Below, piece after piece: positions 34,721-43,413 of a stretch of 43,460 bases of DNA (position 1 is the stretch's first letter; the number at the start of each line of letters is the position of its first letter). Under the pieces are notes generated by a model. That model worked only from the letters and a program-made list of their open reading frames with translations, was not told the origin of the DNA and ran no database searches. Source of the stretch: Dictyobacter arantiisoli (GTDB lineage Bacteria; Chloroflexota; Ktedonobacteria; Ktedonobacterales; Ktedonobacteraceae); assembly GCF_008326305.1 (NCBI RefSeq), contig NZ_BIXY01000060.1, positions 1 through 43,460 of the forward strand, read 5' to 3'. The translations under genes were made by a program, and so were the position numbers.

Positions 34721-34769
34721 TTTTGCTGGTACATTCACAACAGGCGTTCAATAGCAGGCATGCTGATAC

Positions 34770-35585
34770 TTATAGAGACATATAGGCAACCAGGGCTTTG
34801 ATCAGATATCCCATTTTGGGATGCTCAGGAATAACTTGCGGGACAACACCGTATTCAAGCAATACACCGGTACAGGTCGGGCCAATCGAGGCAACGATAG
34901 TGCGTTGATTCAGTGCTTCTTGCAGCTCTGTTAGCAGTTGTAATTCAGTTGCGATCAGGAAAAGATGGCGAATCTGGATCTGGCTGGTGAACATTACTAC
35001 ATCCACCTTACCAGCAATCAACTCGCGAACCAGCGCCTGTAATGTATCTGTCTGCTCTGGCAGTAACCATTCATACAAGCATAGTTCCTCTACCTGCGCA
35101 TCACGACTACGGAGCATCTCCATAATTTCGGTATTGCGCTCCCCATAGTGTACGACCGCGACAGTTTTACCTGCCAGTTCAAAAGGCGTCAGGACGTCAA
35201 TAAGCTCATGCGTGGTATAGGGCTCAGGCGAACTGGCGGCTATCGGAATGCCTTCTTGTCGTAAGGCTCCTCCTGGCTTAGGACCACGGCAAACAACGGT
35301 GCTCTTACGCAATGCCGCCACTAACTCCTCACGACGTCCCAATTGATCGGCTTCTTGTAAGAGTGTTTTCACCCCCACCCCCGTAAAAAACACTACCAGA
35401 TCAATGGAGCCGGCACATATCTGCTCGATAAAGGCGTTCACGGGTTGCGCTGCCATCAGGGATGTTTCGCGTACTGCTGGCACGCTCCAGATATTACTAC
35501 CACCATTGCGGCGAATGAGATCGGCTATCTCATTGCTCATGCGCGCTTCCAGTACGGCGATACGAGCGGATTGAAAATTCACCAT
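34770..35585 (-). CDS. hemD: uroporphyrinogen-III synthase
   Basis: The 271-residue enzyme closes hydroxymethylbilane to uroporphyrinogen III, the common precursor of haem and cobalamin. It shows the two-lobe HemD pattern: IAVLEARM at the N-terminus, DLVVFFTGVGVKTLLQEA, GPKPGGALRQEG between the lobes, then VDVVMFTSQIQIRHL and ASIGPTCTGVLLEYG in the second lobe. Sequence conservation in HemD is low, so these landmarks carry the call. GGGAGGAG upstream of 35585 sets the start. It lies downstream of cobT on the same strand but beyond a hairpin, so it may be transcribed separately; a TATAAT is visible on the minus strand around 35729-35734. Confidence 0.85.
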   Translation of the reverse strand: MVNFQSARIAVLEARMSNEIADLIRRNGGSNIWSVPAVRETSLMAAQPVNAFIEQICAGSIDLVVFFTGVGVKTLLQEADQLGRREELVAALRKSTVVCRGPKPGGALRQEGIPIAASSPEPYTTHELIDVLTPFELAGKTVAVVHYGERNTEIMEMLRSRDAQVEELCLYEWLLPEQTDTLQALVRELIAGKVDVVMFTSQIQIRHLFLIATELQLLTELQEALNQRTIVASIGPTCTGVLLEYGVVPQVIPEHPKMGYLIKALVAYMSL

Positions 35586-35760
35586 GCGTCTCCTCCCAAA
35601 TACAAAAAGATTCACAAACACAGAAACAGAAAGGCCCTTGCGCCTACACGCCTGGTTTTCTCCGCTCTGAGAATAAAAACTCGTCTATGCTAACTCTACA
35701 CAGGGCTAGCTCATTGACCTGGTAGTATTATAATGCATAGCTGGCAACCTTATCTTAGGC

Positions 35761-35802
35761 TGAAGGATCATGTAGCCTCTACCGTAGCTACATGATCCTT
35801 CA
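35761..35802 (-). terminator. hairpin between cobT and hemD
   Basis: A perfect 16-base stem (35761-35776 with 35787-35802, TGAAGGATCATGTAGC and its complement) with a ten-base loop lies seven bases past the cobT stop. There is no T-run on either side, so it may attenuate or stabilise the transcript end. Confidence 0.55.
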
Positions 35803-35808
35803 AATCTA

Positions 35809-36861
35809 CTACTCTTTGTTGCTGACGCCCGCTTCCCCAAAAGTGGCCATTTCATTATGGGTATGTAAGGCTCCCTCGATAATGTGCATCGTCAAAACTG
35901 CACCTGTGCCTTCACCCAGACGCAAGTGTAAGTCGAGTAAAGGCTCCAGGCCAATTTTTTCAAGAATAAAGCGATGCCCGCTCTCTACAGAGACGTGTCC
36001 GGCAAATAGATACTCACGTACAGTCGGACACAACGTGTAAGCAACCAACGCCGCAGCCCCGGAAATAAAACCATCAATAACCACAGGGATTCTGCGGGCT
36101 GCCGCACCCAGAATGATGCCAACCAGTCCTGCAATCTCTAATCCACCGACTTTCGCCAGCACATCGAGAGGATCAGATGCGTCAGGCTGATTATGCGCAA
36201 TCGCACGCTCAATAATCTGTACCTTATTAGTCAGTTGCTGATCGTTGAGACCAGTACCACGGCCAGTCACGCGCGCCACGGGAATGTTCAATAGGACAGA
36301 TGTGATGGCACTGGCCGGTGTGGTATTACCGATTCCCATCTCCCCTGTTGCCACCAGATCAAGTCCTTTTGCGGCCAATGTATCAAGCACATCGATGCCA
36401 ATTGTGATCGCCTGGAGAGCTTCTTCACGACTCATTGCAGGTCCATGAGCCATATTGGCAGTTCCACGCCGCACCTTACGCGAGATAAGATCAGGATGTT
36501 CGATATCTGTAGCAACTCCGATATCAACAATCGCCACCTCTGCATTGGCCTGACGGGCCAACGCATTAATGGCAGCGCCGCCAACCAGAAAATTCTGTAC
36601 CATCTGCGCCGTCACGTCAGAAGGATAGGCGCTCACGCCTTCGGCTGTGATACCATGATCAGCGGCCATGACGACAACAGCTTTATGCTTGATTACCGGA
36701 CACACGTTCCTGGTAATACCTGCCATCTGAATAGCGATATCTTCCAGGCGACCCAGGCTACCGGTAGGCTTGGTTAATTGAAGCTGTCGCTCCTGGGCCA
36801 GTTTTTCATATGCTGTATCTAATGGAGTAATTCTGGCAAAAATATCAGCAACGTTCGTCAT
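35809..36861 (-). CDS. cobT: nicotinate-nucleotide-dimethylbenzimidazole phosphoribosyltransferase
   Basis: The 350-residue enzyme makes alpha-ribazole phosphate from the lower base of B12. It shows TKPTGSLGRLEDIA near the N-terminus, AADHGITAEGVSAYPSDVT, GEMGIGNTTPASAI and the catalytic glutamate in LGEGTGAVLT near the C-terminus. AAGGT precedes the ATG. It lies 83 bases after cobO in the riboswitch-led cob group. Confidence 0.95.
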   Translation of the reverse strand: MTNVADIFARITPLDTAYEKLAQERQLQLTKPTGSLGRLEDIAIQMAGITRNVCPVIKHKAVVVMAADHGITAEGVSAYPSDVTAQMVQNFLVGGAAINALARQANAEVAIVDIGVATDIEHPDLISRKVRRGTANMAHGPAMSREEALQAITIGIDVLDTLAAKGLDLVATGEMGIGNTTPASAITSVLLNIPVARVTGRGTGLNDQQLTNKVQIIERAIAHNQPDASDPLDVLAKVGGLEIAGLVGIILGAAARRIPVVIDGFISGAAALVAYTLCPTVREYLFAGHVSVESGHRFILEKIGLEPLLDLHLRLGEGTGAVLTMHIIEGALHTHNEMATFGEAGVSNKE

Positions 36862-36944
36862 AAAATGTACCTTCGCATTTCTTTCTAGTAATTTCTATCT
36901 GCAACAATGTAATTCATTAAAGAGGCAAAAAACATACATGTGAT

Positions 36945-37580
36945 TTAAAAATCAATGCCTTTTTGCGCCAGGATACCTTGATTGTATGGATGCTTGACCT
37001 CACTCATTTCAGTCACCAGGTCGGCATAATCAGTCAGGATGGTGGGTGCGTTACGTCCTGTCAAAATGACATGCGTTTTGGGATCACGTGCCTTTAAGGT
37101 GGCTAAAACTTCTGCCGCATCGAGCCAACCATAGTTCATCGCATACGTAATCTCATCCATAATGACGACATCGTACTGATGGCTCTCAATTTTCTCCCGG
37201 CATAATTGCCAGCATTGTTGAGCCAGAGTCTTATCATGTTCAAGATCATCGCTATTCCAGGTAAAGCCATCGCCCAGAGGGATTATTTCGATACCAAGCT
37301 TCTGGGCAGCACGGATTTCACCCCATTTGCCAGTCTGTGATTTCAAGAATTGTAGCATCACCACGCGCATCCCCTGTCCCCAGGCGCGGAATAATACTCC
37401 CAGCGCGGCAGTCGTCTTGCCTTTTCCATTCCCAGTATTGACAATCACCAGACCACGGCTGGGCACGCGCTGCGCCCGCTTCTCCGCCTGCTCCTTACGA
37501 ATCTGCGCCCGACCCTCTTCAGTCAATTCATCAAGAGGGGTATGCTCAGGCTGTGTTGTTTGAGAATTCTGCTCTTCCAT
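36945..37580 (-). CDS. cobO: cob(I)yrinic acid a,c-diamide adenosyltransferase
   Basis: The 211-residue enzyme adds the 5'-deoxyadenosyl group to cobalt using ATP, producing the form that NrdJ needs. The P-loop is NTGNGKGKTTAALG; FRAWGQGMRVVMLQFLK and MDEITYAMNYGW follow, all typical of CobO/BtuR. A charged 35-residue N-terminal extension is normal for the group. GAGG lies six bases before the ATG. Confidence 0.95.
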   Translation of the reverse strand: MEEQNSQTTQPEHTPLDELTEEGRAQIRKEQAEKRAQRVPSRGLVIVNTGNGKGKTTAALGVLFRAWGQGMRVVMLQFLKSQTGKWGEIRAAQKLGIEIIPLGDGFTWNSDDLEHDKTLAQQCWQLCREKIESHQYDVVIMDEITYAMNYGWLDAAEVLATLKARDPKTHVILTGRNAPTILTDYADLVTEMSEVKHPYNQGILAQKGIDF

Positions 37581-37727
37581 ATCTCACCTCATCCTTCTAG
37601 AATTTGTTTTCACGACGCTCAAGTGGAAAGATTCCGCACGGCTCCAACGCTTGCAGCAAGCACATTTGCACGCTGCGAGCAATCATACAACTGGCGAGTA
37701 TAAAACTGATATCAGTACAATCAAATA

Positions 37728-38735
37728 TTACACGCTTGCTGAACAATAGTCAGGTAGTGCCCCAATAAATTTATCAGGATGAATCACCTGTGCCAGACAG
37801 CGGATACCCTCAACAATACGTGGCCCAGGGCGCTGCGTGATATCAGAATTGATATGATAAACCTGATGCGACTTCACGGCAGCGATACCACCCCAGTTAG
37901 CACGCTTGTACACAACTGATGGTTGTCCACCATAGAGAGGATCTTCAGTCAGAACAACATATTGTGGATTAGCCGCGATAATCGCTTCATCCGACACCTG
38001 TGGATAGCCACCATTGGTGGAATTGGCATGAAAGATATTGGTGCCATTGGCATATTGCAGCATCTCATCGCCAAAGGAACCACCACCAAAAACATAGGGT
38101 TTACCAGGCGTGCTGTCATCAATTTCTAGCAATACTTTCGAGGGAGCTGTGCCCTTGACTGATTGCTCGATCTGCGTGAGTTGTTGTTGCATCTGCTTGA
38201 CCAGAGCTTGAGCGGTATCTTCTGTATATGTCAAACGGCCCACCAGCAGGATTTGATCCAGGGTCTGGGAAACATTTGGAGACGGGAGATCAATGACGTT
38301 TAAACCAAGCTGCATCAACTGTGTGTTATATTTTTTGCTCAATCCACCAGTTGTCAAGACCAAATCCGGCTTTAATGCCACGATACTCTCGATACTAATA
38401 TTGCCCGATTTGTCGGAAATTTTCTTTAATGATGCCATAGACGCGGGATAGTTTGTTAAAGCATCAACACCAACCACGCGCTTTTGGAGCTGTAAAGCTC
38501 CCAGAATTTCACTCACACTGGGAGCCAATGAAATAATACGTTGTGGAGCCGTTTTGGGAAAAGAAATCGGCGTGCCATACATATCTACAGCCACAGTAGG
38601 AGTAGGGGTAACGCCAGGGGTTGCCGTACTTGCGGAAGAGCTATTCGCCTGTCCACAAGCGGAAAGGGATAAAACCATTCCCAGAAACAAAACACACCAG
38701 AGACGAGGTGAGATGACATGGGTGCGCATAAACAT
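37728..38735 (-). CDS. cobalamin/corrinoid ABC transporter substrate-binding lipoprotein (BtuF-like)
   Basis: The 335-residue protein has a lipoprotein signal with lipobox LSAC (cysteine about 27) and a Ser/Thr/Pro linker. It then shows the BtuF/FepB fold with RIISLAPSVSEILGALQLQKRVVGVDALTNYP at its start. The closest meaning is corrinoid capture outside the membrane. It is the first gene after the cobalamin riboswitch, which supports B12 rather than iron-siderophore uptake. No permease or ATPase gene (btuCD) is adjacent, so the rest of the transporter is elsewhere. The ATG at 38735 or another two codons in may be used; both follow AAGGA. Confidence 0.85.
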   Translation of the reverse strand: MFMRTHVISPRLWCVLFLGMVLSLSACGQANSSSASTATPGVTPTPTVAVDMYGTPISFPKTAPQRIISLAPSVSEILGALQLQKRVVGVDALTNYPASMASLKKISDKSGNISIESIVALKPDLVLTTGGLSKKYNTQLMQLGLNVIDLPSPNVSQTLDQILLVGRLTYTEDTAQALVKQMQQQLTQIEQSVKGTAPSKVLLEIDDSTPGKPYVFGGGSFGDEMLQYANGTNIFHANSTNGGYPQVSDEAIIAANPQYVVLTEDPLYGGQPSVVYKRANWGGIAAVKSHQVYHINSDITQRPGPRIVEGIRCLAQVIHPDKFIGALPDYCSASV

Positions 38736-38872
38736 AGTATCCTTCTAAGTAACGCCAGATAATGCCCACAGTCACCTTGCATGAGGAAGAGATCAAACCG
38801 AAACACATTCCAGAAGAGTTACAGCATGTTCCGATAGCTCGCTCCTTTTACGCGAAGGATCAAGAGCATGAC

Positions 38873-39058
38873 TCACCAGGCAGGTCTCCTGACTTCTGGC
38901 ACTATTCTTACTAAAGCGCATCAACCCATTCAACATAGATATGAAGTGGAATCAGGATGAGGCAATGATAAGGACAATACCAGTTACAGTAGCGCGACTG
39001 CGTCGGAGTTACACCGACTTCCCTATTCTGTTGAGATGACCTATCTCAACCACCTGAT
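38873..39058 (-). promoter_or_regulatory. cobalamin (AdoCbl) riboswitch
   Basis: Read on the minus strand the region contains GGGAAGTCGGTGTAACTCC, then CGCAGTCGCGCTACTGTAA (the B12 box and its partner), and ends with GAAGTCAGGAGACCTGCC. These are the conserved blocks of cobalamin riboswitches in the right order. It lies 137 bases before the btuF-like gene in the 395-base gap after cobU. It should lower expression of btuF, cobO and cobT when B12 is plentiful. No second copy precedes cobC. Confidence 0.93.
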
Positions 39059-39130
39059 GAATAAATGAAATAATATATCCACGACTAGTATACTGACGAG
39101 TATCTGTTTCTGTCAATGCACAGCAAAACT

Positions 39131-39757
39131 TTAAAGGGTAGCGGTTTCGTGCAATCGCTTAATATCAACACCCAGACCAGCCACCATTAAATAAACACGT
39201 GCAGCGGCAGTAGCGACGCGCTGGTTAACTAAACCCAGCACATCCCGATACACACGTCCGAGGGCATAAGCAGGGACAATACCAAGTCCGACCTCATTGC
39301 TCACACAAAGGAGCGTTTTGCCAGGAGCGAAGGTAGATGCCACCTGCAAGAGCTCAGCGATTTCTTGTAAAGCGGCATCATAATAGCCAGCGCTGATCAT
39401 CTGTTCATCAAACGGCGCATCACTATCGTGCTGCGCAAAGAGCCAATTCGAAAGCCAGACCGTCAGACAATCCAGCAGGATGACATCGGCATGTTCAGCA
39501 GCCTGTCGTACAGCCGTAGCCAGATGCAAGGGCTCCTCGATTGTCTGCCAATGCGCTGGACGGGCAGCCTGATGGCGCGCGATGCGATCACGCATATCGT
39601 CATCACTCGCCGTCGCCGTCGCAATAAAGGCCACACGACGTTCACTCTCCAGGGCCAGTCGTTCAGCAAACGTACTTTTTCCACTGCGCGCACCACCCAG
39701 TATCAGCACTAATCGCGGCGGCACATCATCATTCTGCACCTCTACAAGCTTCTTCAT
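39131..39757 (-). CDS. cobU: adenosylcobinamide kinase / guanylyltransferase
   Basis: The 208-residue bifunctional enzyme phosphorylates adenosylcobinamide and then attaches GMP. It has a P-loop LILGGARSGKSTFAE (17-31), the ARHQAARP stretch with the guanylylated histidine, DCLTVWLSNWLF and VSNEVGLGIVP. It starts 24 bases after cobS, with GGAG nine bases before the ATG. Confidence 0.94.
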   Translation of the reverse strand: MKKLVEVQNDDVPPRLVLILGGARSGKSTFAERLALESERRVAFIATATASDDDMRDRIARHQAARPAHWQTIEEPLHLATAVRQAAEHADVILLDCLTVWLSNWLFAQHDSDAPFDEQMISAGYYDAALQEIAELLQVASTFAPGKTLLCVSNEVGLGIVPAYALGRVYRDVLGLVNQRVATAAARVYLMVAGLGVDIKRLHETATL

Positions 39758-39781
39758 TTATTCATTCTCCAGCAAAAATAA

Positions 39782-40633
39782 TTATAACCACACATGGAGC
39801 AGCGTAAACAGCAACAACAGCACAACCTCAGAGAATTCCGCCAGCGCACCATAGACATCACCCGTCAATCCTCCCAGCACATGTGTGATCCATTCTCCGG
39901 TAATCCAGGCCACCAGCGTACCACAGATCCACAGGAGCAGACCAACAAGAATAGGTCCGCTCAGCAAGGCAATCAGCAAAGATAGCACGGCAGCGCAAAT
40001 AAGACGCTTGCGCGTTACCGTACGACGATAGGCTTCACCCAAACCACTCGGACGTGCCCCAGGAAAGGCATACATCGCCAACACCATATTCCAGCGTGAA
40101 ATTGGCAAGATAGCCAGCAAGGCAAACGGCAAATGATAGCGATCCAGGCTTGCGAGCAGCGCAAACTTCAAGAACAAGAGGCACACACCACCCAGGACAC
40201 CAAAGCTACCCACGCGACTATCGCGCATAATCTCCAGCTTGCGCTCACGACTGGTACCACCAAACAGCCCATCACAACAATCCATCAAACCATCTAAATG
40301 CAAGCCACCAGTCAGAATGACAAGCGCTACAACCAGCAAGGCAGCCAGTACCAGCGACGAAACCTGTGCACCAAAGATCAGGACAACCAACCATAAAATA
40401 AGTGCCAGTAACAAACCAACCAGAGGAAAATACGCACTCCCAACAAAAAGTGTCGCATCAGCGGTACCGGTCGTAAATAATTGCGTCGCGCCAGGCACAG
40501 GCAAGGTTGTAAGGAACTTCAAAGCCGCAACAAACTCTTTCCATTGCGCCATCAACCAGGCATCAGGCGTTGGACCTACCGGAGAAGGCGAGGGATGCTC
40601 AGGATTGGAATGAAGAGGGGTTGTTTCAGACAT
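39782..40633 (-). CDS. cobS: adenosylcobinamide-GDP ribazoletransferase (cobalamin synthase)
   Basis: The 283-residue membrane enzyme joins adenosylcobinamide-GDP with alpha-ribazole, the last assembly step of the cofactor. About six to eight membrane helices and the conserved GGLHLDGLMDCCDGLFGG acidic motif, followed by RDSRVGSFGVLG, are clear. A Pro/Ser-rich soluble N-terminus of about 30 residues is extra. It lies 50 bases after cobC. Confidence 0.93.
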   Translation of the reverse strand: MSETTPLHSNPEHPSPSPVGPTPDAWLMAQWKEFVAALKFLTTLPVPGATQLFTTGTADATLFVGSAYFPLVGLLLALILWLVVLIFGAQVSSLVLAALLVVALVILTGGLHLDGLMDCCDGLFGGTSRERKLEIMRDSRVGSFGVLGGVCLLFLKFALLASLDRYHLPFALLAILPISRWNMVLAMYAFPGARPSGLGEAYRRTVTRKRLICAAVLSLLIALLSGPILVGLLLWICGTLVAWITGEWITHVLGGLTGDVYGALAEFSEVVLLLLFTLLHVWL

Positions 40634-40683
40634 ACACTAAAATATCCTTCCCAAATAATAACAGAAAGTTGAAGACCACTCCT

Positions 40684-41328
40684 TCAAGCATGATAATTCA
40701 ATAGCGTGAGCGTCGTTGTAGCGAGGACATCCTCACTTCCATTTACAAAATCAAGCGCGCTCAAAGAGCCAGGCTCGATATGTAATTGCCACTGATACTC
40801 CAGAGGCATATGCAAAACGATGCATAACAGTGCTCGTAACGCCCCACCATGGCTGACTAATACAATATCACCTGCAGCTAACGAAGATACATCATGTGTC
40901 AACTGCACAAATGCCATCAGTACGCGTTGAGCAAACGCAGCCGGTGATTCTCCATCCGGCGGGGCAGCATCGACGCCGCCAGTAAAAAAAGCCAGTTGAT
41001 CAGGAAACCGGGCTGCAATTTGCGCGTATGTCAGTCCTTCCCATGCGCCAAAGGAGATCTCACGCCATGCAGATGAAGACTTGATGCTTAAAGACTGAGG
41101 ACTTTGTTGTGTAATCATGGCGGCCGTTTGTTGAGCACGCAATAAATCGCTGGCATACAAAGCTGCGATGGATCTGGTATGTAATTGTTCCCCTAACCAT
41201 TGCGCCTGAGCTTCACCTTGAGATGACAACCCGATATCCGTCTGTCCACAAAAACGCTGTTCTTGATTCCAGACCGTCGCGCCGTGGCGTACCAACCAGA
41301 GACGACGCACCATTAATTCGCTCATCAT
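40684..41328 (-). CDS. cobC: histidine phosphatase, probably alpha-ribazole phosphatase
   Basis: The 214-residue phosphoglycerate-mutase-fold protein has the catalytic LVRHGATVWN, then the second histidine in LVSHGGALRALL. CobC removes the phosphate from alpha-ribazole phosphate, or equivalently from cobalamin phosphate. The fold alone is general; the position at the head of cobS-cobU makes the B12 role likely. Two ATG codons open the frame. Confidence 0.82.
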   Translation of the reverse strand: MMSELMVRRLWLVRHGATVWNQEQRFCGQTDIGLSSQGEAQAQWLGEQLHTRSIAALYASDLLRAQQTAAMITQQSPQSLSIKSSSAWREISFGAWEGLTYAQIAARFPDQLAFFTGGVDAAPPDGESPAAFAQRVLMAFVQLTHDVSSLAAGDIVLVSHGGALRALLCIVLHMPLEYQWQLHIEPGSLSALDFVNGSEDVLATTTLTLLNYHA

Positions 41329-41414
41329 CGATCCACATGTAATTCTATATTCACAGATCAGTATTCTAGCTCACATTCTATATCACAGAACGCGAGTGGA
41401 ATAGAAACAAAAGT

Positions 41415-41455
41415 GCATCAGACTGGCTATTTCAAAAGTACAGCCAATCTGATGC
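41415..41455 (-). terminator. terminator after the cupin gene
   Basis: GCATCAGACTGGCT (41415-41428) and AGCCAATCTGATGC (41442-41455) form a 14-base stem with one mismatch. On the minus strand it is followed by ACTTTTGTTTCT and lies 22 bases past the cupin stop. Confidence 0.75.
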
Positions 41456-41476
41456 AAAAATACGCAGCAGAGAGAA

Positions 41477-41836
41477 TTAGCCCTCCATGCTTGTACGCTC
41501 AGGGCGGAAAGCAGGCAAACAGAACGACCAATATTCACATTGCTGATCGGATGAGGCATTACTATAAATCACACGTGTATTCTTTCCAATCAAACACGTC
41601 TCGCCCGCACCTACCTCAATACGCTGTCCCTCGGCCTCAACCAGCAATGTTCCCTTTACACCAATGACAACTTCATCGAACTGTGCGATCTGTGCCGGCT
41701 CACGCCAGGCAGGAGGGGCAAACATATGCGCCAGACTAAAGGCATCGCTTTGCGTATTCAGGACACCGAAATGCTCATCAATGATTTTGCCATCTTCGCG
41801 TGGAAAAATACTGCCATGTTCGACTTTTTGCAACAT
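41477..41836 (-). CDS. small cupin-domain protein
   Basis: The 119-residue single-domain cupin shows the double-stranded beta-helix pattern with FDEVVIGVKGTLLVEAEGQRIEVGAGETCLIG. The usual metal-binding histidine pair of the first motif is absent (FDEVVIGVKG), so a metal site is uncertain. Such stand-alone cupins include ethanolamine/oxalate-type enzymes and sugar or signal binders. It lies 55 bases downstream of the BNR_4 protein on the same strand and is probably cotranscribed, which hints at carbohydrate metabolism. The function is not assigned. Confidence 0.75.
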   Translation of the reverse strand: MLQKVEHGSIFPREDGKIIDEHFGVLNTQSDAFSLAHMFAPPAWREPAQIAQFDEVVIGVKGTLLVEAEGQRIEVGAGETCLIGKNTRVIYSNASSDQQCEYWSFCLPAFRPERTSMEG

Positions 41837-41891
41837 TTATCTCTTTACCTTTACACTTTTTATTGATCAGGATCGCACATTCGCCCGTGTA

Positions 41892-43256
41892 CTATCGATC
41901 ATGTTGATACAAACGCAACAGCGTAGGAGCAGGCCACGGTTGTGCCACGGGTCGATCATTATTAATCGGACCATGCTCCCATCGTAACACATATTCCTGT
42001 TCGGAGCGACCTGTATCAGCAATCCAATCCACGGTCATTGGCCGGGCGGTAAAAGGAGACAGTGGCTGGCTATAGGATTCTAGCCATGCCCGAGGCATTA
42101 GCACAGGCGCGGAAGGATGAAGAGGTTGCAAAGTCTGCGCATCCAGATTGATCATCCCTTCTCCATACAGATTATGGTTATAGTGAAGCCATAATGTGCC
42201 ATCCAGGCCAACCGTCACCGGATCAATATGCACGTCCTCAGGAATAGCCCCTGTGCCGCCGAATTGCCAGCGATACGACCAGCGCGTCGCGGGTTCAATC
42301 TGCCACTGCTCAGACGTATATCTGGCAAGATAAATCTGGCTATTCCCATCTTGATCATATTTATGGTAGCTGATCAAGGGGCGCTGCTGCGCATCAAAGC
42401 TCAAGGTATAGGTGGTATTTACCAGACCGCTTTGTACAGGTACTGGATCAACAATCACGCCGTCTGTATGGAGCGTAATGGGCAGCGTCAGCGCTGTACC
42501 GGTAATAGTTTCCCAATGCATCAGATCGCGACTGCGCGCGTAGCATAAATCATGATTCGTCAATACATCAGGCGTATTGCGCCACATCCAGAGCAAATGA
42601 AAAAAGCCATCGGGACCCACATGAGGACCATTAATATACGCGCTCATATCCAGCGCGGTCCCGTCCAGTAAAGGCTCGCTCATCACGCGTATCCAGCGGC
42701 CAGCCTCCTCATCATAACGATTAATAAACTGGTTTCCATTTCCGCTTCTCCCATCGCGATACGTCACATATAATGCGTCAACTCCATCTCGAAAAAAGCG
42801 CGGATAAGAGACACTGGTCTCATCATGATCAAGCATTTGTGGATAACGTTGAAAGCTTGCCATATCATGTGCACGTGTCATCCGATAATACTTTAATGGC
42901 TCAGCATGCATAGCCCCCATCACATGGATCATCTGTTGTCGATCAATTTGCAATGCGATGGCATGATGAACTCCAGTCTCCCAATTCGATTGAATATCCG
43001 CCAAACGACAAATCTTCCAGATCGATGTATCCAGCGAGCGCTGTGCTACCGTCAAATACTCATCTTGATCAAAATAAGCCACATACTGATACTGATCAGC
43101 CGTCAATAGCACCGGAGCTCCGGTCATATGGACAGACCACACCGGAGCAATTACAAGTCCTTTATCCTGATCCAAATTTTCCTCCACTGTATGAAAACGA
43201 GCGCGTGTATAGGTACTATGTTCCCTGAGCAACGTCACCTTGCTTTTTAACAACAT
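41892..43256 (-). CDS. BNR_4 family beta-propeller protein (polysaccharide lyase-like)
   Basis: The 454-residue protein reads as a seven-bladed propeller of the BNR_4 type. VWSVHMTGAPVLL and QYVAYFDQDEYLTVAQR open the fold, IHVMGAMHAEPLKYYR follows, and then RDGVDALYVTYRDGRSGNGN. In this family, which includes ulvan lyases of PL24/PL25, a His-His-Tyr group performs catalysis; here H98/H99, H117 and Y151 occupy comparable places. There is no signal peptide, so it would be cytosolic or leave by another route, unusual for a polymer lyase. AAAGGA lies eight bases before the ATG. Substrate unknown. Confidence 0.75.
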   Translation of the reverse strand: MLLKSKVTLLREHSTYTRARFHTVEENLDQDKGLVIAPVWSVHMTGAPVLLTADQYQYVAYFDQDEYLTVAQRSLDTSIWKICRLADIQSNWETGVHHAIALQIDRQQMIHVMGAMHAEPLKYYRMTRAHDMASFQRYPQMLDHDETSVSYPRFFRDGVDALYVTYRDGRSGNGNQFINRYDEEAGRWIRVMSEPLLDGTALDMSAYINGPHVGPDGFFHLLWMWRNTPDVLTNHDLCYARSRDLMHWETITGTALTLPITLHTDGVIVDPVPVQSGLVNTTYTLSFDAQQRPLISYHKYDQDGNSQIYLARYTSEQWQIEPATRWSYRWQFGGTGAIPEDVHIDPVTVGLDGTLWLHYNHNLYGEGMINLDAQTLQPLHPSAPVLMPRAWLESYSQPLSPFTARPMTVDWIADTGRSEQEYVLRWEHGPINNDRPVAQPWPAPTLLRLYQHDR

Positions 43257-43314
43257 CTCTCACGTCCTTTTCGTTCGATGACGCTTCTCCTTTATATATG
43301 TAACACGAAAAGGC

Positions 43315-43326
43315 ATTACATGTAAT
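43315..43326. promoter_or_regulatory. 12-bp palindrome upstream of the BNR_4 gene
   Basis: ATTACATGTAAT is exactly self-complementary, 59 bases before the start codon at 43256. An AT-rich TATATA (about 43294-43299) between them could be the -10 element, so the palindrome would sit near -35 as a regulator site. Confidence 0.4.
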
Positions 43327-43413
43327 AGAGAGAAGTATTCTCAGATAGTGTTTGATTCCCATGCTCTCCACGATCTCTGTGCATGAATTTTCGCACCGAT
43401 GGTGCTCAAACAG

